Below are positions 53,562 through 62,984 of a stretch of DNA of 64,000 nt, one piece after another; the first letter of the stretch is position 1; each line of letters opens with the position of its first letter. The DNA is from Pseudomonas sp. 102515. Its GTDB lineage: Bacteria > Pseudomonadota > Gammaproteobacteria > Pseudomonadales > Pseudomonadaceae. Location of the stretch: positions 620,001-684,000 of the forward strand of contig NZ_JAVHTY010000003.1 in assembly GCF_031085165.1 (NCBI RefSeq), given 5' to 3'. The notes beneath the pieces were generated by a model. That model was not told the origin of the DNA and ran no database searches. It saw nothing but the letters and a program-made list of their open reading frames with translations. The position numbers and the translations under genes are program-made.

Positions 53562-54511
53562 CCGCCACCCCGCACCTCATCGGCCTCGACTGGGGCACCT
53601 CGTCCCTGCGGGCCCAGCTGTTCGACGCCCAGGGCGCCGTGCTGGAAACCCGCAGCCGCCCCTGGGGCATCATGCATGTGCCGGATGGCGACTTCGCCGC
53701 GGCGTATCGCACCCTGGTGGGCGACTGGCACGACGCCCAGCCGGACCTGCCCGCCATCGCCTGCGGCATGGTCGGCAGTCGCGGCGGCTGGCGCGAGGTG
53801 CCCTATGCCGACTGCCCGGCCGACGTCCACAGCCTGGCCGCCGGCCTGCTGCGCCTGGACAGCGGCTGCGGCGAGCTCCATCTGGTGCCCGGGGTAATGC
53901 AGCGCGGCGAGTTGCCCAATGTCCTGCGCGGCGAGGAAACCCAGGTGTTCGGCGCCCTCGAACTGGAGCCGGACCTGGCTGCCGAAGCCCTGCTGGTGCT
54001 GCCCGGCACCCACAGCAAGTGGGTGCGGGTGCGTGACGGCCGCTTGACCGACTTCGCCACCTACATGACCGGCGAGTTGTTCGCCGTGCTGCGCGACCAC
54101 TCGATCCTCGGGCGTCCGGCCACCGAGGCCGGCCCCGAAGCCAGTGCCGAGGCCTTCCGCCTGGGCCTGGTCACCGCCCGCGACGCCGGGGCCGAGGGCC
54201 TGTTCGGCCGCCTCTTCACGGCCCGCAGCCGGGTGCTGGCCGGCGAACTGGGGGCGACGCACAGCCTCGACTACCTCTCTGGCCTGCTGATCGGCGAAGA
54301 GCTGCGCAGCCAGGTCGCCGCCCTCAAGGGCGCCACCTGCCCACCCCTGGTGCTGATCGGCGATGCGGCGCTCTGCCAGCGCTATCGCGACGCCCTGGCG
54401 CTGTTCGATATCCACCAGGTCCGCCTGCTGGAGCAGGCCACCCGGGCCGGGCTCTGGCGCCTGGCCCAGGCCGCCGGCCTGCTCCCTACCTCTGGAGGCT
54501 CCCATGCTTGA
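53558..54511 (+). CDS. dgoK: 2-dehydro-3-deoxygalactonokinase
   Basis: 317-aa DgoK-family sugar-acid kinase that phosphorylates 2-dehydro-3-deoxy-D-galactonate with ATP. ASKHA-type phosphate-1 motif IGLDWGTSSLRAQLFD at the N-terminus, CGMVGSRGGWREVPY, LVLPGTHSKWVRVRDG, FATYMTGELFAVLRDHSIL and PLVLIGDAALCQRY. Overlaps the regulator by 4 bases and dgoA by 8 bases, so expression is tightly coupled. Confidence 0.95.
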   Translation: MTATPHLIGLDWGTSSLRAQLFDAQGAVLETRSRPWGIMHVPDGDFAAAYRTLVGDWHDAQPDLPAIACGMVGSRGGWREVPYADCPADVHSLAAGLLRLDSGCGELHLVPGVMQRGELPNVLRGEETQVFGALELEPDLAAEALLVLPGTHSKWVRVRDGRLTDFATYMTGELFAVLRDHSILGRPATEAGPEASAEAFRLGLVTARDAGAEGLFGRLFTARSRVLAGELGATHSLDYLSGLLIGEELRSQVAALKGATCPPLVLIGDAALCQRYRDALALFDIHQVRLLEQATRAGLWRLAQAAGLLPTSGGSHA

Positions 54512-55130
54512 TACCTATCTCAAGGACCTGCCGCTGATCGCCATCCTGCGCGGCGTCACCCCGGACGAGATCGTCCCGGTCGGCCGTGCCCTGTACGACG
54601 CCGGCTTTCGCGTCATCGAGATCCCGCTCAACTCGCCGCAGCCCTTCGACAGTATCCGCCGGCTCACCGCAGAGCTGGGCGAAAGCTGCCTGATCGGCGC
54701 CGGTACGGTGCTCACCGAGGCCCAGGTGGCCGAGGTGGATGCCGCCGGTGGCCGGCTGATCGTCTCGCCCAACGCCAACCTGGCGGTGATCCGTGCCAGC
54801 AAGGCCGCCGGCCTGGTCAGTGCCCCGGGCGTGGCCACCCCCTCGGAAGGCTTCGCCGCCCTCGACGCCGGCGCCGACAGCCTCAAGCTGTTTCCCGCCG
54901 AGCAACTCGGCCCGGCGGTGGTCAAGGCCTGGCGCGCGGTGTTTCCCAAGGAGCTGGCGCTCCTGCCGGTGGGCGGCATCACGCCGGACAACATGGGCCC
55001 CTACCTGGCCGCCGGCGCCAACGGCTTCGGCCTCGGCTCGGCGCTGTACAAGCCGGGCTTGACCGCTGCCCAGGTAAGCGCCAATGCCCAGGCCTTCGCG
55101 GCCGGCTGGCAGGCTACCAAGGGCGTCTGA
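54504..55130 (+). CDS. dgoA: 2-dehydro-3-deoxy-6-phosphogalactonate aldolase
   Basis: 208-aa class I KDPG/KDPGal aldolase. Schiff-base Lys128 in [19 protein letters not shown], catalytic Glu39 in [15 protein letters not shown], and [14 protein letters not shown] and [20 protein letters not shown] as phosphate-site elements. Splits the phosphorylated keto-acid to pyruvate and glyceraldehyde 3-phosphate. ATG 54504 has a perfect GGAGG within the dgoK end. Confidence 0.95.
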   Translation: MLDTYLKDLPLIAILRGVTPDEIVPVGRALYDAGFRVIEIPLNSPQPFDSIRRLTAELGESCLIGAGTVLTEAQVAEVDAAGGRLIVSPNANLAVIRASKAAGLVSAPGVATPSEGFAALDAGADSLKLFPAEQLGPAVVKAWRAVFPKELALLPVGGITPDNMGPYLAAGANGFGLGSALYKPGLTAAQVSANAQAFAAGWQATKGV

Positions 55131-55168
55131 TCCCTCGATCCAATAATTACAGTCGAGATTTCCACACC

Positions 55169-56317
55169 ATGAAGATCACCAAACTCACCACCTACGTCGT
55201 CCCGCCGCGCTGGTGCTTTCTCAAGATCGAGACCGACGAGGGCATCCACGGCTGGGGCGAGCCCGTGTTGGAAGGCCGCGCCCATAGCGTGGCGGCGGCG
55301 GTCGAGGAACTGGCCGACTACCTGATCGGCAAGGATCCGCGCAACATCGAAGACCACTGGACGGTGCTCTATCGTGGCGGCTTCTATCGCGGTGGCGGCA
55401 TCCACATGAGCGCGCTGGCCGGCATCGACCAGGCCCTGTGGGACATCAAGGGCAAGGCCCTGGGCGTACCGGTGCACGAACTGCTCGGCGGCCAGGTGCG
55501 CGACAGCATCCGCGTCTATTCCTGGATCGGCGGCGATCGCCCGGCGGAGACCGCGGCCCAGGCCCTAGAGCGCCAGGCCAAGGGCTTCACCGCCATCAAG
55601 ATGAACGCCAGTGAGGAGATGCAGTTCGTCGACACCTACGACAAGGTCGACCAGGTGATCGCCAACGTCGCCGCCATCCGCGACGCCTGCGGTCCGCACT
55701 TCGGCATCGGGGTGGATTTCCATGGCCGGGTGCACAAGCCCATGGCCAAGGTGCTGGTCAAGGAGCTGGAGCAGTTCCGCCTGATGTTCATCGAGGAGCC
55801 GGTGCTCAGCGAGCACCACGAGGCGCTCAAGGAGATCGCCCTGATGAGCAACACGCCCATCGCCCTGGGCGAGCGGCTCTATTCGCGCTGGGACTTCAAG
55901 CGCATCCTCCAGGAAGGCTACGTCGACATCCTGCAGCCCGATCCCTCCCATGCCGGCGGCATCACCGAGACGCGCAAGATCGCCAACATGGCCGAGGCCT
56001 ATGACGTGGCCATCGCCCTGCATTGCCCCCTTGGTCCCATCGCCCTGGCGGTCAACCTGCAGCTGGACGCCAACTGCTACAACGCCTTCATCCAGGAGCA
56101 GAGCCTGGGCATCCACTACAACCAGGGCAACGACCTGCTGGACTACATCAAGAATCCCGAGGTCTTCGACTACGCCGATGGCCACGTGAAGATCCCCCAG
56201 GGACCAGGGCTTGGCGTCGAGGTCAACGAGGAATTCGTCAAGGAACAGGCCGCCATCGGCCATCGCTGGCGCAACCCGATCTGGCGGCACAAGGACGGCA
56301 GTTTCGCCGAGTGGTAA
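55169..56317 (+). CDS. dgoD: D-galactonate dehydratase
   Basis: 382 aa, the same length as E. coli DgoD and very similar along its length ([64 protein letters not shown]). Enolase-superfamily active site: Asp183 and His185 in [14 protein letters not shown], Glu in [12 protein letters not shown], Glu in [13 protein letters not shown] and His in [13 protein letters not shown]. It dehydrates D-galactonate to 2-dehydro-3-deoxygalactonate. Followed by a 325-base repeat-bearing gap. Confidence 0.96.
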   Translation: MKITKLTTYVVPPRWCFLKIETDEGIHGWGEPVLEGRAHSVAAAVEELADYLIGKDPRNIEDHWTVLYRGGFYRGGGIHMSALAGIDQALWDIKGKALGVPVHELLGGQVRDSIRVYSWIGGDRPAETAAQALERQAKGFTAIKMNASEEMQFVDTYDKVDQVIANVAAIRDACGPHFGIGVDFHGRVHKPMAKVLVKELEQFRLMFIEEPVLSEHHEALKEIALMSNTPIALGERLYSRWDFKRILQEGYVDILQPDPSHAGGITETRKIANMAEAYDVAIALHCPLGPIALAVNLQLDANCYNAFIQEQSLGIHYNQGNDLLDYIKNPEVFDYADGHVKIPQGPGLGVEVNEEFVKEQAAIGHRWRNPIWRHKDGSFAEW

Positions 56318-56471
56318 CTCTTCGATGCAACGCTGCTGCGCTTGCCGGAGCGGCGTTGAAAGCCGGTTCGAAATGCTCATGCACTTGATGTGCACTCCGC
56401 TTTCTCACCGGCTTTCGCCTTGCTCCGCCTGCGCTCGCGACGCGTTGCTTTCGAAGATTGGCGCCGCTGCT

Positions 56472-56510
56472 CTCTCACCCCAACCCTCTCCCGAGGGGAG
56501 AGGGGGCAAG
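56472..56510. repeat. Palindromic intergenic repeat (copy E)
   Basis: CTCTCACCCCAACCCTCTCC with a following GAGGGGAGAGGGGG arm; same family and orientation as copy A at 19.9 kb. Confidence 0.65.
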
Positions 56511-56545
56511 AGCGGAAGCACCTGCCTCGACTACCGCACCGACCA

Positions 56546-56574
56546 TCCCCTCTCCCTCTGGGAGAGGGCGAGGG
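56546..56574. repeat. Palindromic intergenic repeat (copy F)
   Basis: CCCTCTCCCTCTGGGAGAGG hairpin followed by GCGAGGG, a second element 36 bases from copy E; the pair could form a larger structured unit. Confidence 0.65.
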
Positions 56575-56642
56575 CCGCACCCGCGCCCTGACCCCCAGAC
56601 AGCAACAACGCTCGCCACAACGTCAATTACAGGACCCGAGCC

Positions 56643-57968
56643 ATGCCAACCCCTACCCACGCCGCCCCGGCGGCAGCCGCGGCCGCGCCGACCCTGGCCA
56701 AGCCCAGCCGGGCGCGCTTCTTCATCATGACGCTGCTGTTCGTCACCGTGGTGATCAACTACCTCGACCGCAGCAACCTCTCCATCGCCGCCCCGCATCT
56801 GGCCCAGGACCTGGGCATCGAGCCGGTGCAGATGGGGCTGATCCTCTCGGCCTTCGGCTGGACCTATGCCGCCATGCAGATCCCCGGCGGCTGGTTGGTG
56901 GACAAGGTTGCCCCGCGCATCCTCTATCCGGTGGCCATCGCGCTCTGGTCGTTGGCCACCATCGGCCTGGGTTTCGTCGGCAGCTTCATCGGCCTGATCA
57001 TCCTGCGTCTCGCCGTGGGCGCCCTGGAAGCACCGGCCTATCCGATCAACAACCGCGTGGTCACCACCTGGTTTCCCGAGCGCGAGCGGGCCACCGCCAT
57101 CGGCTTCTACACCTCCGGCCAGTTCGTCGGCCTGGCCTTTCTCACCCCGGTGCTGATCTACCTGCAGCAGACCTTTGGCTGGCACATGGTCTTCGTCGTC
57201 ACCGGTGGGGTCGGTATCCTCTGGGCGGCCATCTGGTACCTGGTCTATCGCGAACCCAAGGACTTCCGCGGCGCCAATGCCGCCGAGGTCGCGCTGATCC
57301 AAGAGGGTGGTGGCCTGGTCGATCTGGAGCAGAAGAATCGCAGCCGTGCGGCCTTCCAGTGGCGTGACCTCTGGAGCGTGCTCAACAAGCGCAAGCTGTG
57401 GGGCATCTACATCGGCCAGTTCTGCCTCAATTCCACCCTCTGGTTCTTCCTGACCTGGTTCCCTACCTACCTGGTGAAATACCGTGGCATGGACTTCATC
57501 AAGGCCGGCTTCCTCGCCTCGCTGCCGTTCCTGGCCGCCTTTCTCGGCGTGATCTGCTCGGGCCTGCTGTCGGACTGGCTGATCCGCCGCGGCGCCTCCG
57601 TGGGCCTGGCGCGCAAGCTGCCGATCATCGGTGGCCTGCTGATCTCCACCAGCATCGTCGGCGCCAACTTCGTCGACTCGCCCGCCCTGATCATCGCCTG
57701 CCTGGCGCTGGCCTTCTTCGGCAACGGCCTGGCCTCCATCACCTGGTCGATGGTCTCGGCCATGGCGCCGGAGCGACTGATCGGCCTCACCGGCGGAATG
57801 TTCAACTTCATCGGCAACCTCTCGGCCATCTGCGTGCCCATCGTCATCGGCTTCCTGGTCAAGGACGGCAGCTTCGCCCCGGCCATCGCCTTCATCGGCG
57901 TGACCGCGCTGATCGGTGCCCTCTGCTACGGCCTGGTGGTGGGCAAGGTGGAACGTCTGCCGGAATAA
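56643..57968 (+). CDS. MFS galactonate/hexuronate-type transporter (ACS family, DgoT-like)
   Basis: 441-aa twelve-helix carrier. ACS-family signatures: VTVVINYLDRSNLSIAAPHL, GWTYAAMQIPGGWLVDKVAP, VGALEAPAYPINNRVVTTWF, ERERATAIGFYTSGQFVGLA and GIYIGQFCLNSTLWFFLTWF. Imports D-galactonate or a related sugar acid with protons, consistent with the dgo genes just upstream. An Ala/Pro-rich cytoplasmic N-terminus precedes helix 1. Confidence 0.9.
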   Translation: MPTPTHAAPAAAAAAPTLAKPSRARFFIMTLLFVTVVINYLDRSNLSIAAPHLAQDLGIEPVQMGLILSAFGWTYAAMQIPGGWLVDKVAPRILYPVAIALWSLATIGLGFVGSFIGLIILRLAVGALEAPAYPINNRVVTTWFPERERATAIGFYTSGQFVGLAFLTPVLIYLQQTFGWHMVFVVTGGVGILWAAIWYLVYREPKDFRGANAAEVALIQEGGGLVDLEQKNRSRAAFQWRDLWSVLNKRKLWGIYIGQFCLNSTLWFFLTWFPTYLVKYRGMDFIKAGFLASLPFLAAFLGVICSGLLSDWLIRRGASVGLARKLPIIGGLLISTSIVGANFVDSPALIIACLALAFFGNGLASITWSMVSAMAPERLIGLTGGMFNFIGNLSAICVPIVIGFLVKDGSFAPAIAFIGVTALIGALCYGLVVGKVERLPE

Positions 57969-58075
57969 GGGCGACTAAAGAAGCACTCGCAGGAGGCGCC
58001 TTCCATCCTGGATGCGGAGGCGCTCCGCCACCGGCCTTGCCGGACCCATAACGACAACAACAAAGGAGTCTCCTC

Positions 58076-59128
58076 ATGCCTCTCGCCCGCCGCACCTTTC
58101 TTGGCGTGTCCCTGGCCGCCTCGGCCGGTCTGGTCGCCAGTCGCGCCCTGGCCGACGACAAGTTCGGTCTCACCCGCAACTGGGAGGGCAAGCCGCCCAT
58201 CGTCATGCCCGATCCCGCCTGGGAGATACACGACCAGGCCTTCAAGGGCCGCCTGGGCAACGCCTTCGTCGAGCGCCTCTGGTCCGGTGGTCTCTGGACC
58301 GAGGGCCCGGTGTGGATGGCCGACTGGCGCTGCCTGCTGTTCAGCGACATCCCCAATGCGCGGGTGATGCGCTGGAGCGCCGACGACGGCCATGTCAGCG
58401 TCTATGACGACCAGTCCCACAACGCCAACGGCCACACCCGCGATCGCGAGGGTCGGCTGATCAGTTGCGAGCACGACAGCCGCCGCGTGACCCGCCGCGA
58501 GTTGAACGGCAGCGTCACGGTGCTGCTCGACCGCTTCGACGGCAAGCCGCTGAACGCCCCCAACGATGTGGTGGTCGGTGCCGACGGCGCCATCTGGTTC
58601 ACCGATCCGGGCTACGGCATCCTCGGCGCCTACGAGGGCCACAAGGCGGAATTCGAATTGCCTACCAACGTCTATCGCATCGATCCCCAGGGCAAGGCGA
58701 CGGTGGCGGCGGGGGATTTCGGCCGCCCCAACGGCCTGGCCTTCGCCCCCGATGGCAAGCGCCTCTACATCAGCGACACCGCCGGCGGCGGCAACCCCGG
58801 CAAGCCCAATCATGTCAGGGCGTTCAACGTGAAAGACGACGGCACCCTGGGCGGTGGCGAGGTGCTGATCGACGCCAAGGAGCAGGGCGTGATCGACGGT
58901 TTCCGCGTCGACAGCGACGGCAATCTCTGGTGCAGCTGGGCCGGCTCGGCGGAGCAGAACAGCGTGCGGATCTTCAATCCGAGCGGCCAGCCGCTGGCCA
59001 CCCTGCACCTGCCGGAAACCGTCTCCAACGTCGAATTCGGCGGCCTCAAGGACAATCGCCTGTTCATCACCGGCGGCGGTTCGCTCTATGCCACCTATGT
59101 GAACGCCCAGCCCGCCCGGCTCTGGTAA
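58076..59128 (+). CDS. Tat-exported SMP-30/gluconolactonase-family lactonase
   Basis: 350 aa. The N-terminus LARRTFLGVSLAASAGLVAS has a twin-arginine motif (RRTFLG), so it is folded before export to the periplasm. Six-bladed propeller motifs: GLWTEGPVWMADWRCLLFSD (metal-ligand Glu), NGHTRDREGRLISCEHDSRR, PLNAPNDVVVGADGAIWFTD (Asn/Asp ligands) and GRPNGLAFAPDGKRLYISDT. It should open aldonolactones such as galactonolactone, supplying galactonate to the carrier encoded upstream. RBS AGGAG. Confidence 0.9.
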   Translation: MPLARRTFLGVSLAASAGLVASRALADDKFGLTRNWEGKPPIVMPDPAWEIHDQAFKGRLGNAFVERLWSGGLWTEGPVWMADWRCLLFSDIPNARVMRWSADDGHVSVYDDQSHNANGHTRDREGRLISCEHDSRRVTRRELNGSVTVLLDRFDGKPLNAPNDVVVGADGAIWFTDPGYGILGAYEGHKAEFELPTNVYRIDPQGKATVAAGDFGRPNGLAFAPDGKRLYISDTAGGGNPGKPNHVRAFNVKDDGTLGGGEVLIDAKEQGVIDGFRVDSDGNLWCSWAGSAEQNSVRIFNPSGQPLATLHLPETVSNVEFGGLKDNRLFITGGGSLYATYVNAQPARLW

Positions 59129-59237
59129 GGACTTCTTACCAGCCGAACCAAGGGTCGTCGGACGGGTCTGTAACAAACGGATACGGAACGACCCGCGACG
59201 ACAAGATCGCCCACAAGGCGAGCGAGGAGCCTCTGCC

Positions 59238-60638
59238 ATGAGCAACACCACCACCAACGCCGACGGTCACGTCACCGAAAAGGCCCAACCCAAGGCGATC
59301 TTCGCCTGCTTGATGGCCGCCCTGGCCGGCCTCATGTTCGGCCTCGACATCGGTGTCATCTCCGGTGCCACCAAATTCATCCAGCAGGAATTCCAGATCT
59401 CCGATCAGGTGATCGAATGGATCGTCTCCAGCATGATGGCCGGTGCCGCGCTGGGTGCCCTCGGCGCCGGCTCGCTGTCGGCCAAGCTGGGGCGCAAGAA
59501 GTCGCTGATGCTGGGCGCCGTGCTGTTCGTGATCGGCTCGATCCTCTGTGGCCTGGCCACCTCGCCGACCATGCTGATCTTCGCCCGCTTCCTGCTGGGC
59601 CTGGCCATCGGCATCGCTTCCTTCACCGCTCCGCTGTACCTGGCCGAGGTCGCTCCGGAAAACATCCGCGGCTCGATGATCTCGCTGTATCAGCTGATGA
59701 TCACCGCCGGCATCCTGATCGCCTTCCTCTCCAATACCGCCTTCAGCTACTACGAGGCCTGGCGCTGGATGCTCGGCATCATCGCCATCCCCGGGGTGCT
59801 GTTCCTGATCGGCGTCTTCGCCCTGCCCGACAGCCCGCGCTGGCTGATCATGGCGGGTCGTCGGGAGGAGGCGATCAAGGTCCTGCACCGGCTGCGCGGT
59901 GACGAAAAGGTCATCCAGCAAGAGGTCGCCGAGATCGAAGAGCAGCTCAAGGTCCCGCAAAAGGGCTGGTCGCTGTTCAAGGAAAATCCCAACTTCCGCC
60001 GCTCGGTAGGCCTGGGCGTACTGCTGCAGGTAGTGCAGCAGTTCACTGGCATGAACGTGGTGATGTACTACGCGCCGCGCATCTTCGAAGGCATGGGCTA
60101 CGACACCGCCCCCCAGATGTGGTTTACCGCCGCGGTGGGTCTGACCAACGTGCTGGCCACCTTCATCGCCATCTTCCTGGTCGACAAGTGGGGCCGCAAA
60201 CCCATCCTCTATACCGGTTTCGTGGTCATGGCCGTGGGCCTGGGCGTGGTCGGCACCATGCTCGGCATGGGCAACCTGAGTCATGGTCAGCAGACCTTTA
60301 CCGTGGTCATGCTGCTGATCTTCATCGTCGGCTTCGCCATGTCGGCCGGTCCGCTGATCTGGACCCTGTGCTCGGAAGTCCAGCCGCTCAAGGGCCGCGA
60401 CTTCGGCATCGGCTGCTCCACCTTCACCAACTGGATCGCCAACATGATCGTCGGCGCCACCTTCCTGACCATGCTGGGCACCCTGGGGCAGGGCACCACC
60501 TTCTGGATCTATGCCGGACTGAACGTGGTGTTCATCTTCCTGGTGTTCCTGCTGGTACCGGAAACCAAGGGTGTCACCCTGGAGCGCATCGAACGCAATC
60601 TGATGCAGGGCAAGCGCCTGCGCGACCTCGGCCAGTAG
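59238..60638 (+). CDS. Sugar-porter MFS transporter (GalP/AraE type)
   Basis: 466-aa proton-sugar symporter. Sugar-porter signatures: GLMFGLDIGVISGATKFIQQ, GRKKSLMLGAVLFVIGS, RFLLGLAIGIASFTAPLYLA, LPDSPRWLIMAGR, LLQVVQQFTGMNVVMYYAPR and VPETKGVTLERIERN. Length and motifs match GalP/AraE. Likely substrate galactose or arabinose, giving the cell a second way to import precursors beside oxidised galactonate. Last gene of the run, followed by a strong terminator. Confidence 0.92.
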   Translation: MSNTTTNADGHVTEKAQPKAIFACLMAALAGLMFGLDIGVISGATKFIQQEFQISDQVIEWIVSSMMAGAALGALGAGSLSAKLGRKKSLMLGAVLFVIGSILCGLATSPTMLIFARFLLGLAIGIASFTAPLYLAEVAPENIRGSMISLYQLMITAGILIAFLSNTAFSYYEAWRWMLGIIAIPGVLFLIGVFALPDSPRWLIMAGRREEAIKVLHRLRGDEKVIQQEVAEIEEQLKVPQKGWSLFKENPNFRRSVGLGVLLQVVQQFTGMNVVMYYAPRIFEGMGYDTAPQMWFTAAVGLTNVLATFIAIFLVDKWGRKPILYTGFVVMAVGLGVVGTMLGMGNLSHGQQTFTVVMLLIFIVGFAMSAGPLIWTLCSEVQPLKGRDFGIGCSTFTNWIANMIVGATFLTMLGTLGQGTTFWIYAGLNVVFIFLVFLLVPETKGVTLERIERNLMQGKRLRDLGQ

Positions 60639-60653
60639 GTTCGAGCGCAAAAG

Positions 60654-60682
60654 AAAACGCCCGGCGATGCCGGGCGTTTTTG
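60654..60682. terminator. Bidirectional rho-independent terminator
   Basis: AAAACGCCCGGC and GCCGGGCGTTTT flank a short loop, with a T-run on the plus strand and an A-run on the left. It sits exactly between the convergent sugar porter and glycine-zipper genes. Confidence 0.92.
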
Positions 60683-61120
60683 TTAGCGATCCCAGTGCTT
60701 GTGTCTGTGCTTGGCGTGCTTCCAGCCCTTGCCGGGATGGTCGCGATAGCGGCGGTCGTCGCGGCCGCTGTCGCCCAGGTTGTTGCCCAGGGCACTGCCG
60801 GCACCGCCACCCAGGGCCGCGCCGACCAGGCCACCGGTGCTGCCACCGATCCGATTGCCGATCACGTTGCCGCCCGCCGCGCCCAGACCGCCGCCGATAG
60901 CGGCCTCGGTCCGATTGCGACGGTCAGCGCCCAGTACACCACCTGCTGCACCCCCCACGCCGGCACCGATGGCCGCACCAGTGCTGCCGCCGACCTGCTG
61001 GCCGACCAGAGTACCGAGCACACCACCCACGGCGCCGCCGAGTCCGGCTTCGGTATTGCCCGCATAAGCCGGGGCAACGCCCGCCAGGGCAAGCAACAAG
61101 AACAGGGCTGAAGGTTTCAT
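60683..61120 (-). CDS. Glycine-zipper exported protein
   Basis: 145 aa from ATG 61120 (GGAG eight bases upstream; a GTG three codons earlier is less likely). The Sec signal peptide KPSALFLLLALAGVAPAYA precedes three or so glycine-zipper repeats (GLGGAVGGVLGTLVGQQVGG, AAIGGGLGAAGGNVIGNRIG, GLVGAALGGGAGSALGNNLG). The C-terminus is basic and His-rich (GKGWKHAKHRHKHWDR). Such proteins insert in or associate with the outer membrane; the His/Lys tail may bind metal or anionic surfaces (inference). Confidence 0.85.
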   Translation of the reverse strand: MKPSALFLLLALAGVAPAYAGNTEAGLGGAVGGVLGTLVGQQVGGSTGAAIGAGVGGAAGGVLGADRRNRTEAAIGGGLGAAGGNVIGNRIGGSTGGLVGAALGGGAGSALGNNLGDSGRDDRRYRDHPGKGWKHAKHRHKHWDR

Positions 61121-61352
61121 GGAGTCCACTCCGTGGTAGAGACGAGCCGATCCTCGGCAAAAATCGCTGCCATGGCAAGTACCGAACGGTCGTTTGAATG
61201 GTAAAGGTTTCCTTTACCCATTCCTTTGTTTTCCTTGAACAAATCTATACGGGAATAGTGGGTCTCACGCCTTTGACCGCGTCTGGAGCAGGGTCTGCAG
61301 CCTGGGGCAGGCTGGTCTAGACTCAGGACGATCGCGCTGCCAAGGGGACTTC

Positions 61353-62561
61353 ATGATCCGCGCTCGTCTGTTGTCTGGCTGTCTCCTGCTCCTTGTCAGT
61401 GCCGGCGCCGCGGCCTGGGAATACACCCTCATCGCCCCCGACAAGCCGGTGCGGAACTGGAGCATCAGCAGCGATCGCCTGGGCCTGCGCGATGGCCTGG
61501 CCTTTGCCGTCGGCGTGCACCGCCTGAGTGGCGGGCGCCAGGAGGACTCGGTGCTGATTGAGATCGACACCGGCGCCCTGCAACTCACCGTGGTGGCGAC
61601 CCGTGGCATGAACGTCCTGCGCGCCCAGGCCGGCACCCTGCGACTGGGCTGGGATTCCCCGGTGCGCGAGGTGGTCAATCCGGCCTTCGTCAACCTGGAA
61701 AGCCGCAATGGCCTGGGCTGGCTGGAAGGCTTCAACGAACTGGTGGCGCGCGCCGGCTTCGAGTGGGTCGGCCATCCGGGCCTGGACCGGGGGCAACTGC
61801 TGACCCTGCATGGGCGGGCCAGCTACCTGCCGGCCAGCCAGGTGGTGCTGACCATCGACGAACAGCCGCCGCACCGCATCAGCCTCAAGGGCGTGCTGCA
61901 CGAAGAGGCCTTCAAGCAGGCCAGCTTTCGCATCGACACCGAACTGGTCACCCACGCCGGGGCCACCGGCTTCACCCTGCACGACCGCCTGACCAACCAG
62001 GGGGCGCATACCGCCGAGTACCAGGTGCTCTACCACAGCAACTTCGGTCCGCCGCTGCTCGGCGAGGGCTCGGCATTCGCCGCCCCGGTGCGGGAGGTGT
62101 CACCCTTCGATGCACGGGCGCGCCAGGAGCTGGGGGAATGGCAGACCTATCGCGCGCCCACGCCTGGCTATGGCGAGACGGTCTACAACCTCTATCCCTG
62201 GGGCGACAATCAAGGGCGCAGCCTGGCGGTACTGTACGATCGCAGTGCCCACCAGGGCGTGGCGCTGGCCTTCAATGTACGGGAGCTGCCGGTCTTCACC
62301 CTGTGGAAGAACACCGATGCCAAGGCCCAGGGCTATGTCACCGGGCTGGAGCCGGGTACCAGCTTTTCCTACAACCGCAGCCAGCAGCGGGCCCTGGGGC
62401 TGGTGCCGCGGATCGAAGCCGGCGGCACGCGCGACTTCACCCTCGACTATCGGTTGCTGGCCACCGCTGCCGAGGTCCGGCGGGCGCTGGATCAGGTCGA
62501 AGGCATCCGTCACGGACGGCCGACCAAAGTGCGCGAGACGCCGCTGGTCCAGGAGCGCTAG
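61353..62561 (+). CDS. DUF4432 aldose-1-epimerase-like protein with signal peptide
   Basis: 402 aa. The Sec signal peptide RARLLSGCLLLLVSAGAAA indicates periplasmic location. The body follows the DUF4432 branch of the galactose-mutarotase fold: LTVVATRGMNVLRAQAGTLR, FNELVARAGFEWVGHPG, LHGRASYLPASQV, LHDRLTNQGAHTAEYQVLYH and NFGPPLLGEGS. Enzymatic activity of the family is poorly defined; anomer or ketose interconversion of sugars is plausible next to sugar uptake genes. RBS AGGGGA before ATG. Confidence 0.85.
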   Translation: MIRARLLSGCLLLLVSAGAAAWEYTLIAPDKPVRNWSISSDRLGLRDGLAFAVGVHRLSGGRQEDSVLIEIDTGALQLTVVATRGMNVLRAQAGTLRLGWDSPVREVVNPAFVNLESRNGLGWLEGFNELVARAGFEWVGHPGLDRGQLLTLHGRASYLPASQVVLTIDEQPPHRISLKGVLHEEAFKQASFRIDTELVTHAGATGFTLHDRLTNQGAHTAEYQVLYHSNFGPPLLGEGSAFAAPVREVSPFDARARQELGEWQTYRAPTPGYGETVYNLYPWGDNQGRSLAVLYDRSAHQGVALAFNVRELPVFTLWKNTDAKAQGYVTGLEPGTSFSYNRSQQRALGLVPRIEAGGTRDFTLDYRLLATAAEVRRALDQVEGIRHGRPTKVRETPLVQER

Positions 62562-62579
62562 CGGTCGGGCAAGCTTGCG

Positions 62580-62984
62580 CTAGCGCCGCGCAGGTAGCGG
62601 CCGGGTGCGACCGCTGCCGTCGATGGCGACAAAGACGAACACCGCCTCGGTCACCTTGCTCCATTCGCTGGACAGGGGATCGTCGCTCCAGACCTCGATG
62701 AGGATCTGGATGGAGCTACGGCCCACCTCCAGGGTGTTGGTATAGAAGGAGAGCTGTGCGCCCACGGGCACCGGCGTCATGAAGGCCATGCGGTCGATGG
62801 CCACCGTGGCCACGCGCCCGGCGGCCAAACGACTGGCCATGGCGCTGCCGGCCAGGTCCATCTGGGCGACCAGCCAGCCGCCGTAGATATCGCCGAAGCC
62901 ATTGGTCTCGCGGGGCAGTGCGGTGATCTGCATGGCCAGGTCGCCCTGGGGGATGGGATCTTCTTGTTCGAGCTCTTCGATCAT
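62580..62984 (-). CDS. Hotdog-fold acyl-CoA thioesterase (YciA type)
   Basis: 134 aa from ATG 62984. The hotdog segment ETNGFGDIYGGWLVAQMDLA carries the catalytic Asp region, followed by VATVAIDRMAFMTPVPVGAQ and SSIQILIEVWSDDP. YciA-type enzymes hydrolyse a range of acyl-CoAs in the cytosol. The frame remains open upstream to 63245, but the conserved sequence begins at this ATG. Convergent with the DUF4432 gene. Confidence 0.92.
   Translation of the reverse strand: MIEELEQEDPIPQGDLAMQITALPRETNGFGDIYGGWLVAQMDLAGSAMASRLAAGRVATVAIDRMAFMTPVPVGAQLSFYTNTLEVGRSSIQILIEVWSDDPLSSEWSKVTEAVFVFVAIDGSGRTRPLPARR

Larger units (their letters stand above)
56318..56642. other. Repeat-bearing gap inside the galactonate operon
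   Basis: No gene seen in 325 bases. It contains two CCCTCTCCC/GGGAGAGGG palindromes (56472-56510 and 56546-56574) and a GC-rich stretch resembling decayed intergenic repeat sequence. It may attenuate or separately stabilise the dgoKAD part of the message. No convincing promoter recognised. Confidence 0.5.
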
